Counted from the first letter of the stretch, positions 42,493-52,638 are shown. The stretch: DNA of 64,000 bases from Actinoplanes nipponensis (GCF_016862275.1 NZ_BOMQ01000011.1:119863-183862), one strand, 5' to 3'. Made by a program: numbers and translations. The notes: generated by a model not told the origin, from the sequence alone.

Positions 42493-44526
42493 TCAGCTTC
42501 CCGCGGGCGTGTTCCAGCCGAGGACGGCGGTGCCCGAGCCGGCGTAGGACACGACGCGGTACCGGTAGGTGCCCGCCGTGCCGGTGTAGGCGATGGCCTC
42601 CCGGGACGTCTCGCCGGTGGAGCGGGCCACGCTGGTCCACCGCCCGCCGACGTTCTTGTCGAGGTACAGGTCGAAGTCGGTGCCGGTGGGTCCGGCCAGG
42701 CAGGCGCTGTGGCGGCCGCCGCCGGCGGTGAACGAGTCGGTGACGACGGTCCGGCCGGCGGCCACCGCGCCGCTGTCGTGCGAGGAGAAGCCGGCCTGGC
42801 AGTCGCCGGCGGGGGACCCGGTCGGGGTCGCCGTGGGCGTGCCGGACGGGGTGGCCGTCGGGGTGGCGGTCGGCGTCCTGGTGGGCGTCGGGCTGGTGGT
42901 CGCCGTGGGCGCGGTGGTCGGGGTGCCCCCGCCGGTGCAGGCGGGCTCGCCGGCGCCGGCCGGGACGCTGACGGCGTTCCAGGCGGCCTTGACGGTGGCG
43001 CACTCGGCGCCGTTGCCGAACAGCTGCGCGGCGGCGGCGACCGAGGCCGCCCGGGCCTTGACGTGGGTCCAGCCGCTGGTCTTGCGCATCAGCGTAGCCA
43101 TGTAGATCTTGCCGGCCTTCTCGATGCCGACGCCCGTCACCGAGCTGTTGTTGCAGGTCGGGCTGGTCGGCTGGCCGTTGGTGGGCCGGGAACCCTCGGC
43201 CAGCAGGTAGAACCAGTGGTTCTGCGGGCCGGCGGCGGCGTGCACCTCGGTGGAGGGGATGCTGCTGGAGAAGCAGTTCGGGTCGCCCAGCCGCGACGGG
43301 TCGGCCATGTTGCGGATCGGCCCGTTGCCGGTGAGGTTGGCCAGCTCGCCGGTGGTGTAGTCGCCCGGGTCGTTGGGGTTGCGGGCGTAGAACTCGGTCA
43401 GCGCGCCGAAGATGTCGCCGGTGGACTCGTTCAGGCCGCCGGCCTCGTTGCCGCCGCTGGAGCCGCCGGGGGTGAACTGGTTGATCGCGTGGCCGAACTC
43501 GTGGCCGAGCACGTCGATGCTGTTGAGCAGCCGCCGGTTGTCGGAGGAGTGGCCGATCTCGACGCGCGAGCCGTTCCAGAAGGCGTTGACGTCGGCCAGG
43601 CCCTGCCGGATCGGGAAGGCGCGGCCGTTGCCGTCGATGCCGTTGCGGCCCAGCCAGTCCCGCAGCATGTTCCATTCCTGCGCGACCACGTACATGGCGT
43701 CCACGCAGCCCGTGACCAGGTCGGTCGAGACGCCGGTGCCCCAGGTGTCGGTCGTGTTGGTGAACGCGGCGCCGTTCTGGCCGCCGCACTGCAGGCCGGG
43801 GCGGGCCGGGTCGCTCATGGTGAAGCTGCTGCCCGAGCCCTGCGTGCCGATGGTGACGGTGCCGTAGTACGCGCCCCGGCCGGTGGCGTCGACCACGTCG
43901 TCGCGGGTCAGGTCGTCGAGCACCTTGCCGGTGGCGGCGTCCACGAACACGTGCAGGTTGCTGGGCGCCGTACCCTGCTTGGTCCGCTTGGCGCCGCCGA
44001 CCACGACCTCGTAGGCCAGCACGCCGGCGCCCTGGGCGACCACCTTCAGCGTGGGCTTGCTGGTCGAGCGCACCGTGGTCAGCTGCTTGCGGGCCACCTT
44101 CGCCGCGGCGCCGGCCGAGATCTTCGCCGCCGTGCCGACCGTCAGGGCCTGGTCCTGCGCCACGTAGTTGCCGAGCACCGTGCCGGAGGTGTCGGTGACC
44201 ACCACCGCGTCGCCGCCCTGCACGGGCAGGCCCCGGTAGGTGCGCTCGTACGCCACGTACTGCAGGCCGTTCTGGCTCACGACCTGACGCTTGACCAGCT
44301 CGTCGTGGGCGCTCTTGAAGAAGAGCTTCGGCTTCTTGGCCACCAGCGCCGACGCCGAGGTCGTGGCCCGCGAGGCGGCGACGGTCGTCGGCACCGGGGC
44401 GGCGGGCCGGGCGCCCGCCGCGGTCCGCGAAGTGGTGGCCGCGTTGCCCTGCGGCATGGTGAGGGCGATGGACCCCGCTACGGTGACGGCCGCTATGCCG
44501 GTCGCCAGCGCGACTTTGTGCTTCAA
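42493..44526 (-). CDS. Secreted M4-family (thermolysin-type) metallopeptidase with C-terminal PPC-like domain
   Basis: 677 residues. TTG 44526 is preferred as start because AAGGAG lies 6 bases upstream; GTG 44541 would overlap that site. Signal peptide (KVALATGIAAVTVAGSIALT), then FTP/PepSY propeptide (~45-200) and the catalytic domain: zinc motif H342-E-F-G-H346 in VLGHEFGHAINQF with third ligand about E367 in LNESTGD. A Pro/Thr linker leads to a C-terminal PPC-like beta domain (DFDLYLDKNVGGRW, YRYRVVSYAGSG). The enzyme is a broad-specificity neutral protease released after propeptide removal. A direct repeat and the sensor kinase gene lie upstream. Confidence 0.92.
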   Translation of the reverse strand: MKHKVALATGIAAVTVAGSIALTMPQGNAATTSRTAAGARPAAPVPTTVAASRATTSASALVAKKPKLFFKSAHDELVKRQVVSQNGLQYVAYERTYRGLPVQGGDAVVVTDTSGTVLGNYVAQDQALTVGTAAKISAGAAAKVARKQLTTVRSTSKPTLKVVAQGAGVLAYEVVVGGAKRTKQGTAPSNLHVFVDAATGKVLDDLTRDDVVDATGRGAYYGTVTIGTQGSGSSFTMSDPARPGLQCGGQNGAAFTNTTDTWGTGVSTDLVTGCVDAMYVVAQEWNMLRDWLGRNGIDGNGRAFPIRQGLADVNAFWNGSRVEIGHSSDNRRLLNSIDVLGHEFGHAINQFTPGGSSGGNEAGGLNESTGDIFGALTEFYARNPNDPGDYTTGELANLTGNGPIRNMADPSRLGDPNCFSSSIPSTEVHAAAGPQNHWFYLLAEGSRPTNGQPTSPTCNNSSVTGVGIEKAGKIYMATLMRKTSGWTHVKARAASVAAAAQLFGNGAECATVKAAWNAVSVPAGAGEPACTGGGTPTTAPTATTSPTPTRTPTATPTATPSGTPTATPTGSPAGDCQAGFSSHDSGAVAAGRTVVTDSFTAGGGRHSACLAGPTGTDFDLYLDKNVGGRWTSVARSTGETSREAIAYTGTAGTYRYRVVSYAGSGTAVLGWNTPAGS

Positions 44527-44925
44527 GGGTGCTCCTTGCACGATGACTCGCGGCGCCGATGCCCGGGTCGTGCCCGGTCGTCCCGCCGTCGCGAAGTGAG
44601 GGAATCCGCTCGTCTGCCGAGCGCCGCCAGTCTTGGGCGGATAAAAACCGCCGTCAATGTGCTTAAGAAATGCTTAACCCTGGATAAGGCTGCGGCTGAG
44701 TGTCTTACGGAGCCCTTTCGGCAAGCTTTATCGCGCCGTCGTTTTCTGTCGACGATGAGTGCCCGCGTCGTCACCAGGACGCATTTTGCGCCGTTATCGC
44801 TTCGAGAGCTGTTCTTCCGGCGCCCTTAAGGTTCCGGGGCCGACAATCACAGGTCCGTGGTGGGCGCGCGCCGTCCCCGGCCGCTATGGTCGGCACTTGA
44901 TCATTCGACCGGCGGTGCTCCTGGC
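44527..44925. promoter_or_regulatory. Divergent regulatory region between M4 peptidase and sensor kinase
   Basis: About 400 bases without a gene. Contains an 11-base-spaced direct repeat TGCTTAA (44660-44666 and 44671-44677), the layout bound by OmpR-family regulators, in an AT-rich patch. No further clear element. Confidence 0.4.
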
Positions 44926-46278
44926 ATGAGACGCAGTTACGTTCGCGTCGCCCTCGCGGTGACGACGCTGGTGGCGCTGGCCTTCGTCATCCCGCTGGCG
45001 CTGCTCGTGCACACCGCGGCCCAGGACCGGGCGCTGCGCGAGGCGGAGCGGCAGGCCCTCGGCCTGTCGGCCGTGGTGGTGGTCGCCACCGACCGTGACC
45101 TCGTGCTGGCCTCGATCATGAGCACGGAGGCCGGCCAGCAGCAACGGCTCGCCGCCCACCTGCCGACCCTGGGCACGGTGGGCACCTCGCGCGTCGACAG
45201 CGCCGCCGTCATCCACGTACGCCAGCAGCAGAGCGCCGGCACGGTGGAGGTGGCCGGCGGCCGGGCCTACCTGCGCCCGGTGGCCCTGCCCCAGGGGCTC
45301 ATCGCGGTCATCGAGGTGTACGTGCCGGCGACCTCGCTGCGGGCGGGCGTCGGCCTCGCCTGGCTGGTGCTGATCGGCGAGGCGATCGTCCTGGTCGGGG
45401 TCTCGACGTTGCTGGCCGACCGGCTCGCCGCCCGGGTGGTGCGGGCCAGCCGGGACCTCGCCCGGACCGCCGCCGACCTGGGCGCGGGCCGCCTGCACGC
45501 CCGGGTCCGGCCGAGCGGTCCCCGGGAGATCGAGGACGTCGGCGGCGCGCTCAACCTGCTCGCCGACCGCTTCGCCGAGCTGCTGGCCACCGAGCGCGCC
45601 CTGGCGGCGAACCTGTCGCACCGGCTCCGCGCCCCGCTGACGGCGCTGCGGCTGAACACCGAGGCGCTGCCGGCCGGCACCGACCGCGAGCGCCAGCTGC
45701 GGGTGGTCGACCGGCTGGAGAACGAGATCAACGCCGTGATCGTGGAGGCCGCCCGGCCCCTGGCGGCGCGGCCGCGGCTGCGCTGCGACCTGGGCGCCGT
45801 CGTGGCCGACCGGACGACGTTCTGGGGCGCGCTCGCCGAGGACCAGGGCCGGCCGTGGCAGGCCGAGCCCCCGCCCACCGGCATCACCGTCCCGGCCGCC
45901 TTCTCGGTGGTCGCCGAGGCGCTGGACGTGCTGCTCGGCAACGTCTTCCACCACACCCCGGAGACGGCCGGCTGCCGGGTGACGGTCGAGCGGGGCGAGG
46001 GCTGGGCGGCGGTGGTGGTCGACGACGCCGGCCCCGGCATCGACGACCCCGAGGCGGCCGTGTCCCGCGGCGCCACCGGCGCCGAGTCCACCGGGCTGGG
46101 CCTGGACATCGCCCGCCGCCTCGCCGCCGACACCGGTGGCCGGCTCACCCTGGGCCGCGGGGAGCTGGGCGGCGCGCGCGTGATGCTGACCCTGGGGCTG
46201 GCCGGCGACGACGCGCCGCCGGCGTCGGCGCGCCCCCGGCTCTGGCAACGGCTGGGCGGTGCCCATGCCCGGCCCTAG
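44926..46278 (+). CDS. HAMP-domain sensor histidine kinase
   Basis: 450 residues from ATG 44926. Two membrane helices (~8-28 and ~145-165) flank an extracellular sensor of about 115 residues; HAMP follows, then the H-box ALAANLSHRLRAPLTALRLN (phospho-His) and an ATPase domain with VLLGNVFHHTPE (N-box), VVVDDAGPGIDDP and TGLGLDIARRLA. The extracellular part has no cysteines and no recognisable fold. The response regulator gene lies directly downstream in opposite orientation, an unusual arrangement for a partner pair. Confidence 0.88.
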   Translation: MRRSYVRVALAVTTLVALAFVIPLALLVHTAAQDRALREAERQALGLSAVVVVATDRDLVLASIMSTEAGQQQRLAAHLPTLGTVGTSRVDSAAVIHVRQQQSAGTVEVAGGRAYLRPVALPQGLIAVIEVYVPATSLRAGVGLAWLVLIGEAIVLVGVSTLLADRLAARVVRASRDLARTAADLGAGRLHARVRPSGPREIEDVGGALNLLADRFAELLATERALAANLSHRLRAPLTALRLNTEALPAGTDRERQLRVVDRLENEINAVIVEAARPLAARPRLRCDLGAVVADRTTFWGALAEDQGRPWQAEPPPTGITVPAAFSVVAEALDVLLGNVFHHTPETAGCRVTVERGEGWAAVVVDDAGPGIDDPEAAVSRGATGAESTGLGLDIARRLAADTGGRLTLGRGELGGARVMLTLGLAGDDAPPASARPRLWQRLGGAHARP

Positions 46279-46279
46279 C

Positions 46280-46963
46280 TCAGCCGGCGTCCCCCGGCGC
46301 GGACAGCCGGATGCCCACTCCCCGTACGGTGTGCAGGTAGCGCGGCGCCGCGGCCCGCTCGCCCAGCTTGCGGCGCAGCCACGTCACGTGGACGTCGACG
46401 GTCTCCAGCGAGCGCGCCTCCGCGCCCCAGACGTCGTCGAGCACCTGCCGCCGGGCGACCACCTTGCCCGGCCGCTGCATCAGGTACGCCAGCAGGTCGA
46501 ACTCCAGCCGGGCGAGCTGCAGGGGCACGCCGTCGAGCGAGGCGACCCGCGCCTGGGGATCGAGCTCGAGGCCGCCCAGGGTCAGCGTGGCGGCGACGGA
46601 GCCGGCCCCGCGGCGCAGCACCGCGGCGATCCGCGCCTCCAGCTGCTCGGCGGAGTACGGCTTCACCACGTAGTCGTCCGCCCCCGCGCGCAGCAGCCGG
46701 ATCATCTCGCTCTCGGCGCCCCGGGCGGTGGCCACGACGACCGGCACCGCGGATGCGGCCCGGATGCGGCGCAGCACCGTCGCCCCGTCCAGGTCGGGCA
46801 GGTTGAGGTCCAGGACCACCACGTCGGGCGGCCAGCTCGCCAGCACCCGGAGCCCGTCGAGCGCGGCCGCGCACAGCCGCACGACGTGCCCGCTCATCGA
46901 CAGCAACACCTCGACGGCGTCGCGGATGTCCGGGTCGTCCTCGATCACCAGCACGCGGGCCAT
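46280..46963 (-). CDS. OmpR/PhoB-family response regulator
   Basis: About 227 residues from ATG 46963 (GTG 46969 two codons earlier is an alternative). Receiver: VLVIEDDPDIRDAVEVLLS, phospho-Asp in DVVVLDLNLPDLDG, switch Thr in VVVATARGAES, Lys in YVVKPYSAEQ. C-terminal winged helix: LARLEFDLLAYLMQRPGKVV, VDVHVTWLRRKLGERA. Its stop codon lies 1 base from that of the kinase gene, so the two are convergent. Probable partner of that kinase, and candidate regulator of the M4 protease. Confidence 0.9.
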   Translation of the reverse strand: MARVLVIEDDPDIRDAVEVLLSMSGHVVRLCAAALDGLRVLASWPPDVVVLDLNLPDLDGATVLRRIRAASAVPVVVATARGAESEMIRLLRAGADDYVVKPYSAEQLEARIAAVLRRGAGSVAATLTLGGLELDPQARVASLDGVPLQLARLEFDLLAYLMQRPGKVVARRQVLDDVWGAEARSLETVDVHVTWLRRKLGERAAAPRYLHTVRGVGIRLSAPGDAG

Positions 46964-47001
46964 GGTCACAATCTATCGAGCACCGGAGGCGGGCTGTAGT
47001 C

Positions 47002-47559
47002 ATGGGCCAGAGCTGGAGATTCGTCGTCGCGTGGCTGACCGCGGCGGTGGCCGCCGTGACCGTCTCGTGGCTGGGCGTACGGATCGGCATCGCGCCCGCG
47101 ATCACCGACGAGGCCCCGGTGGCGATCGACGTCAACCGCCGCTACACCGAGGTCCGGTTCGGCCTGGCCGACGTCACGCCCGCGCCCGCGCCGTCCCGCC
47201 CGGCGCCCAGCCGCACGTCGGCGCGGCCCACCCGGACGCCGTCCACCCCGGCGACCCGCCGTCCGGCGCCGTCGCGGCCGGCGACGGCCACCCCCTCGCC
47301 CAGCCCGTCGCCGTCACCGCCCGACCGCCGCCCGCGGTACCGGGTCAACGCCGAGGGCGGCGACGTGATCGTCGCCTACTCGCCGACCCGGGTCGACGTG
47401 ATCGACACCGACCCCGTGCCGGGCTACGTGGCCAGCGCGACCCGGCGCAGCAACACGCTGGTCGTCGTGCGGCTCGCCGGTCCCTCGCACGCCTCGGTCG
47501 TCACGGTGTACTGGAACGCCGGCCCGGGGGCGCAGATCGTCGAGGAGTTCGGCGGCTGA
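47002..47559 (+). CDS. Membrane-anchored protein with Pro/Ser/Thr-rich linker
   Basis: 185 residues. One N-terminal membrane helix (FVVAWLTAAVAAVTVSWLGV), a linker of Pro, Ser, Arg and Thr at residues ~58-108, and a C-terminal beta domain (RYRVNAEGGDVIVAYSPTRV, SNTLVVVRLAGPSHASVVTV). Topology: inside N-terminus, domain outside. It diverges from the OmpR-type regulator and may share its regulation. Function unknown. Confidence 0.75.
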   Translation: MGQSWRFVVAWLTAAVAAVTVSWLGVRIGIAPAITDEAPVAIDVNRRYTEVRFGLADVTPAPAPSRPAPSRTSARPTRTPSTPATRRPAPSRPATATPSPSPSPSPPDRRPRYRVNAEGGDVIVAYSPTRVDVIDTDPVPGYVASATRRSNTLVVVRLAGPSHASVVTVYWNAGPGAQIVEEFGG

Positions 47560-47566
47560 GCCCGGC

Positions 47567-48661
47567 TCAGGGCGGCGCGGACGACGACGTCACGGGGGAG
47601 CGGCGGCCGGCGGTGATCGCGTGGCCGGCCTTGTGCTCGTACATGGCCGCGTCCGCTTCGGCGATCAACGCGGGAAAGGCCCGGTCGCTGTCCGCCGGTC
47701 GCGCCGACGCGCCGATGCTCGCGCCCACCTGCACCGTTCGATCGCCGATCCGGACCGGCCGGGAGACGGCGTCGGCGAGCCGGGCGGCGACGTCCCCGGC
47801 CTCGCGGGCGCCGGTGCCGGCGAGCACGACGACGAACTCGTCACCGCCCAGGCGCCCGGCGACGTCACCCGGGCGCAGCTCCGCGGAGAGCCGCCCGGCC
47901 ACCTCCTGCAGGACCTGGTCCCCGGCGGCGTGTCCCAGGGTGTCGTTGACCGACTTGAAGCCGTTCAGATCGATCAGGAGCACGGCCATCGCCCGGCCGC
48001 CGTGCCGCGCCGCTTCCTCCTCCAGGCCGGAGCGGTTGAGCAGGCCGGTCAGATCGTCGTGGCGGACCCGCTCCAACAGGGCGCGACGGGCCGCCTGCAG
48101 GTCGTGGAACTGCCGCAGGTACGACGTCGCCTGGGTGCCGGAGATCAGCGCGATCATCAGATGCACGCTGACCGCGAAGGGGACACCGGCGGGACGGGCG
48201 GGAACAGCGCCGGCCGTCACGGCGACCACGTAACTGCCCGAGGTGACCAGCCAGACCGTCAACGCCCCGGGCAGTTGGTGCCGGACGGCCGCGGTCAGGA
48301 TCGGCACGGCCAGGACGGGCCAGGCCACCGTGTCCTGGTAGCCCTCGAGCTGCAGCGCCGACGCGATGATCACCAGCGTGTCGAGCGCCACCTGGGTCGC
48401 GCTCAGCCGGCCGAAACCCCGCGCGGCCGGGTTCCTGAAGTTGCGTACCGACAGCGCGGTGGCCAGGATCATCAGGGCGGTGGCCAGCCCGCAGGTCGTC
48501 AGCGCGGAGGTCCGCTCGGGCGAGGCCGTGGCGTGCCAGACCCCGGCGGCGTAGACCGTGAGGCTCACGATCCCGACGCCGCGTGCGGCCATGGCGCCGC
48601 CCTCGATGGCGCGCCGGCGGCGCCGCAGCGCCGCGTCGACCACCGCTCTTTCCGAACTCAA
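47567..48661 (-). CDS. Membrane diguanylate cyclase (GGDEF)
   Basis: About 364 residues from TTG 48661, favoured by GGAG 6-7 bases upstream. Six hydrophobic helices (residues ~25-175) form an integral-membrane sensor, followed by an intact GGDEF domain: DDLTGLLNRSGLEEEA, LLIDLNGFKSVNDTLGH and RLGGDEFVVVLAG. It should synthesise c-di-GMP. An RxxD inhibitory site (RLSAELRPGD, five residues before GGDEF motif region) is not clearly formed. In filamentous actinomycetes c-di-GMP delays sporulation through BldD. Confidence 0.88.
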   Translation of the reverse strand: MSSERAVVDAALRRRRRAIEGGAMAARGVGIVSLTVYAAGVWHATASPERTSALTTCGLATALMILATALSVRNFRNPAARGFGRLSATQVALDTLVIIASALQLEGYQDTVAWPVLAVPILTAAVRHQLPGALTVWLVTSGSYVVAVTAGAVPARPAGVPFAVSVHLMIALISGTQATSYLRQFHDLQAARRALLERVRHDDLTGLLNRSGLEEEAARHGGRAMAVLLIDLNGFKSVNDTLGHAAGDQVLQEVAGRLSAELRPGDVAGRLGGDEFVVVLAGTGAREAGDVAARLADAVSRPVRIGDRTVQVGASIGASARPADSDRAFPALIAEADAAMYEHKAGHAITAGRRSPVTSSSAPP

Positions 48662-48742
48662 GGTGATCTCCTGCCCCGCCCTGCCCACCGGTCCACGACC
48701 CGATCGACGGCCGGCCGCCGGACCTGAGCACACTGCGGGGAA

Positions 48743-50317
48743 TCAGCGGCGGAACTTGTCCGAGACCGTGCGCAGTTGCTGGGACAGCTGGGACAGCTCC
48801 ACGGCGGCCGCCTCGGTCTGGGTGGCGGCCTCGTGGGTCAGGGTCGTGGTGCCCGCCACCCGGGCGATCGAGTCGGACACCCCCGTCGCCGACGTCACCG
48901 CCGAGGCGATGCTGTCCACGATCTGGTGGGTCGAGCCGGTCTGGGCCTCCACCGCGGTGGAGATCGAGCGCTGCAGCTCGTCGATCCGGCCGATCACCGC
49001 GCTGATCCGGGTGATCGCCTCGAACGCCTGCGCGGTGTCGCTCTGCATGGCCGTCACCTTGGCCGCGATGTCGCCGGTGGCGGCGGCCGTCTCCCGCGAC
49101 AGGTCCTTGACCTCGCCGGCCACCACGGCGAAGCCCTTGCCCTGCTCCCCGGCCCGGGCGGCCTCGATGGTGGCGTTCAGCGCCAGCAGGTTGGTCTGTT
49201 CCGCGATGGCCGTGATGATGCTGACCACCGCCGAGACCTCCTCGCTCGAGCTGCGGAGGCGGTCGATGGTGCGGTTGGTGGTGGCGGCCAGCCCCACCGC
49301 CTCCTTGGCCACCGTGTCGGCCTCGGTCACGGCCGAGGTGATGTCCTGGATCGAGCTCTCCAGCCCCCGGGCCGCCGTCGTGGTCCGGTCGACGCTGGAG
49401 GTCACCATGGCGATGTCGGCGTTGGCCGCGGCCGCCTCCGCCGATGCCGTCGCCGCGCCCTGGGCCAGCTGCCGGCTGGTCGCGGTCAGCTCCTCCGACG
49501 CCGCGGCCACCGAGCCGGCGTTGCCGCCGATGTCGAGCAGCGCCGCCCGCAGGGAGCCGACGATCGCGTTCAGGCTGGCGCCGAGCTGGGCCAGCTCGTC
49601 GCTGCCGGGCAGCGACGCGTCGACGGTCAGGTCGTAGGCCACCACGGAGCGCGCCGCGGCCAGGCAGTGGTCCATCCGGCGGGCGATCCGGCGGGCCAGC
49701 AGCAGGGCCGCGCCGCCCAGCACCAGGGCCGCCAGCACGCCGGTGACCAGGGTGAGCAGCTTCGCCCGGGTGGCGACGGCGTGCGCCTCGTCGTAGGACT
49801 CCCGGACCCGCTGCGTGATGGCGGCCTTGAGCGCGTCCAGCGCCTGGGCCGTCTTGGCGTCGACCGCGTCGTAGGCCGGCCGCGCCGCCAGCGCCCCGGC
49901 CCGGGTCGGGTCCGACGCGACCCGGCTGGCCAGCGTCACCATCCGCTGGCCGGAGGCGATCAGCTGGTCCAGCACCGGCAGGGCCGCGTCGGCCTGGGGC
50001 CGCAGCTGCGGGACGTAACGGATCACGTCGTCGATGCCGGCCCGGGCCTGCGCCACGTTGTCGCCGAGGCGGTCGAGGACGGTCTGGCGTTCGGTGGCGT
50101 TGTTGGTGACCAGGGCGGCCAGCACGTTGCCCCGGAACAGCGCCCGGGCCAGGTCGGCGGACTGCACCGCCTGCAGGGCCGCGGCGGAGTTCCGGGCGAT
50201 CGCCTGCTGGCCGGCGCTGGCCGAGGTGCCGCGGTACCCGATCGCCCCGGCCGCGATGACCAGCACGAATCCGGCCACCGCGAGGCCGGCGATCTGGCGC
50301 CGAATGGTGAACGTCAC
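48743..50317 (-). CDS. Methyl-accepting chemotaxis protein
   Basis: 524 residues from GTG 50317 (GGAGGG just upstream). Membrane helix 1 (~8-28), periplasm-facing helical sensor ~30-185 of the four-helix-bundle kind, helix 2 (~188-208), HAMP ([19 protein letters not shown]), then a signalling domain with hairpin tip [24 protein letters not shown] sequence and [18 protein letters not shown]. It should transmit ligand signals to CheA, which is not in the window. It diverges from a solute-binding protein that could present its ligand. Implies a motile stage, such as zoospores. Confidence 0.9.
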   Translation of the reverse strand: MTFTIRRQIAGLAVAGFVLVIAAGAIGYRGTSASAGQQAIARNSAAALQAVQSADLARALFRGNVLAALVTNNATERQTVLDRLGDNVAQARAGIDDVIRYVPQLRPQADAALPVLDQLIASGQRMVTLASRVASDPTRAGALAARPAYDAVDAKTAQALDALKAAITQRVRESYDEAHAVATRAKLLTLVTGVLAALVLGGAALLLARRIARRMDHCLAAARSVVAYDLTVDASLPGSDELAQLGASLNAIVGSLRAALLDIGGNAGSVAAASEELTATSRQLAQGAATASAEAAAANADIAMVTSSVDRTTTAARGLESSIQDITSAVTEADTVAKEAVGLAATTNRTIDRLRSSSEEVSAVVSIITAIAEQTNLLALNATIEAARAGEQGKGFAVVAGEVKDLSRETAAATGDIAAKVTAMQSDTAQAFEAITRISAVIGRIDELQRSISTAVEAQTGSTHQIVDSIASAVTSATGVSDSIARVAGTTTLTHEAATQTEAAAVELSQLSQQLRTVSDKFRR

Positions 50318-50429
50318 GGGCCCTCCCTCACCGCAGGCTATCCAGAAAGTTCGGTGGAAAGCGCCGTTTTCCGGCTCAGTCGTACCGTCCGGACGCCGAA
50401 CAGGGCGGTAAGCGTCCCGGGAGGTTCTG

Positions 50430-51275
50430 ATGAGGCTCGTTCCGCTGTTGCTCAGCGTCGTGGTGACCCTGGCGGGCGCCGCCGGTTGCGCGGACGACAC
50501 CGCCGAGGCCGGCCGGCCGGTGGACCGGCTGGCGGAGGCCCGGGCCGCGCTGCCCGAATCGATCAGGCAGGCGGGGGTGCTGATCGCCGGGACCGACCCC
50601 ACGTTCGAGCCGATGACGTTCATGCAGGGCACCACCTTCGCCGGCCTCGACGTCGGCATCGCCGAGGCCGTCGCCGGCCGGCTGGGGCTCACTGTGCAGT
50701 GGCGCAGCGTCGGCTTCGGCGAGCTGCTCGACCAGGTGCAGGGTCACAAGATCGACATTTCGATCTCGTCGATGTTCGATCGCGCCGAACGGCAGAAGAA
50801 GGCCGACTTCGTCAACTACCTCAACGCCGGCACGTCGATCGTCGTCCCCAAGGGCACCGGGGACATCGGCGGGATGGCCGGGCTGTGCGGGCGCAAGGTC
50901 GCCGCCCAGCCCGACACCGTGTTCGTCGAGATGGCCGAGGCGCAGCGCAAGGAATGCCGCGGAAAGGGCCTGACGGTCGTCCTGTCGGACACCCCCTCCA
51001 AGATCGTCAGCGAGGGCCGGGCGCAGGCCGCCCTGAACGACTTCCCGATCGCCGCGCTCGACGTGGAGAAGCTGGCCGGCCTCGAGCTCTCCGGGCCGCA
51101 GATCGAGGCGATCCCGTACGGCATCGGCGTCGCCAAGGACCGGGTGGCCCTGACCCACGCCGTCCAGGCGGCGCTGTACTCGATCATCAACGACGGTTCC
51201 TACGACGCGCTGCTGGCCAAGTGGAAGGTCAAGGAGGGCGCGCTGCGGACCGGCGCCATCAACGGCGGCGCCTGA
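50430..51275 (+). CDS. Solute-binding lipoprotein, amino-acid type (SBP_bac_3)
   Basis: 281 residues. Signal peptide with lipobox LAGAAGC; mature SBP_bac_3 fold: [60 protein letters not shown], and the C-terminal [20 protein letters not shown]. Binds amino acids or similar small polar molecules. No ABC permease or ATPase is nearby; instead the chemoreceptor gene is divergent, 112 bases away, hinting at a sensing role. GGGAGG precedes ATG 50430. Convergent with the acyl-CoA dehydrogenase. Confidence 0.85.
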   Translation: MRLVPLLLSVVVTLAGAAGCADDTAEAGRPVDRLAEARAALPESIRQAGVLIAGTDPTFEPMTFMQGTTFAGLDVGIAEAVAGRLGLTVQWRSVGFGELLDQVQGHKIDISISSMFDRAERQKKADFVNYLNAGTSIVVPKGTGDIGGMAGLCGRKVAAQPDTVFVEMAEAQRKECRGKGLTVVLSDTPSKIVSEGRAQAALNDFPIAALDVEKLAGLELSGPQIEAIPYGIGVAKDRVALTHAVQAALYSIINDGSYDALLAKWKVKEGALRTGAINGGA

Positions 51276-51281
51276 GCCGGC

Positions 51282-52493
51282 TCAGCGGATCGGCATGCCC
51301 GAGATGGCCCGGGAGATGACCAGCCGCTGGATCTCGGAGGTGCCCTCGAAGATGGTGTAGATCTTGGCGTCGCGGTACATCCGCTCGACCGGGTGGTCGC
51401 GCAGGTAGCCGGCCCCGCCGAGGATCTGCACCGCCTTCTCGGTGGTCGCGACGGCCACCTCGCCGGCCTTCAGCTTCGACATGGAGCCCTCGCCGGCGGT
51501 GAACGGCCGGTCGTTGCGGCCCATCCAGGCGGCCCGCCAGACCAGCAGCCGGGCGGCGTCGATCTCGGTCCGCATGTCGGCCAGGGCGAACGCGATCGCC
51601 TGGTTCTCGATGATCGGCCGGCCGAACTGGACCCGGGTCCGGGCGTACTCCAGGGCGTACTCGTAGGCGGCGCGGGCGATGCCGATGGCCTGGGCGCCGA
51701 CGGCCGGGCGGGACAGCTCGAACGTGCGCATGGCGGCCTGGCGGCTGGCGCGCTGTCCCGAGCGGGCCCGGGCCAGCCGCTCGTCGAGCGCCTCCTTGCC
51801 GCCGAGCAGGCAGCTGCCGGGCACCCGTACCTCGTCGAGGAAGATGTCCGCGGTGTGCGAGGCCCGCAGGCCGAGCTTCCGCAGCTTCCTGGTGCCGGCC
51901 AGGCCCGGGGTGCCGGGCGGGACGACGAAGGCGGCCTGGCCGCGCGCGCCGAGCTCGGGGTCGACCGAGGCGGTGACCACGTGCACCTCGGCGATGCCGC
52001 CGTTGGTGGCGTACGCCTTCTGTCCGGTGAGGACCCACTCGTCCTTGGCCTGGTCGTAGCGGGCCCGGGTGCGCATCGCCGCCACGTCCGAGCCGGCCTC
52101 CGGCTCGGTGGTGCAGAACGCGCCGACCTTCGGGTCGGCGGCGTCGCCGAAGCACTGCGGAACCCATTCGACGAGCTGTTCCGGGGTGCCGGAGCCGTAG
52201 ATGGCGGCGACCGCGAGCGCGGTGCCGGAGATCGCCATGCCGATCCCGGCGTCGCCCCAGAACAGCTCCTCGTTGGCCAGTGGCAGGGACAGGCCGGTCG
52301 GGTCGGACCACGTGTTGGCCAGGAACTCGAATCCGTAGAGGCCGATCTTCGCCGCCTCCTGGATCACCGGCCAGGGCGTCTCCTCGCGCTCGTCCCACTC
52401 GGCGGCGGCCGGGCGGACGACCCCCTCGGCGAAGCCGTGCACCCACTCCCGGAGGTCGCGCTGCTCCTCGTTCAGGTCGAGCCAGAACTCCAT
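51282..52493 (-). CDS. Acyl-CoA dehydrogenase
   Basis: 403 residues covering all three acyl-CoA dehydrogenase domains: FAEGVVRPAAAEWDERE N-terminal helices, FAD-binding CTTEPEAGSDVAAMRTRA and GQKAYATNGG in the beta domain, C-terminal helical domain with RTRVQFGRPIIENQAI, GGAGYLRDHPVERMYRDAKI and catalytic Glu in IYTIFEGTSEIQRLV. Oxidises an acyl-CoA to the trans-2-enoyl-CoA with FAD; chain specificity unknown. Monocistronic. Confidence 0.9.
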   Translation of the reverse strand: MEFWLDLNEEQRDLREWVHGFAEGVVRPAAAEWDEREETPWPVIQEAAKIGLYGFEFLANTWSDPTGLSLPLANEELFWGDAGIGMAISGTALAVAAIYGSGTPEQLVEWVPQCFGDAADPKVGAFCTTEPEAGSDVAAMRTRARYDQAKDEWVLTGQKAYATNGGIAEVHVVTASVDPELGARGQAAFVVPPGTPGLAGTRKLRKLGLRASHTADIFLDEVRVPGSCLLGGKEALDERLARARSGQRASRQAAMRTFELSRPAVGAQAIGIARAAYEYALEYARTRVQFGRPIIENQAIAFALADMRTEIDAARLLVWRAAWMGRNDRPFTAGEGSMSKLKAGEVAVATTEKAVQILGGAGYLRDHPVERMYRDAKIYTIFEGTSEIQRLVISRAISGMPIR

Positions 52494-52638
52494 GGCGGCC
52501 AGGCCTCCGGTCGTCGACGGGATCTACCGGCCGGTAACATTACGGACCCGCAGGTACGCCCGCAAGCCTCGGCTTTACCGGTCGGCCGGTGTTGGGGAGA
52601 ATCGTTCCCCGCCGATCCAGCCGACCGCGGGGACATTC

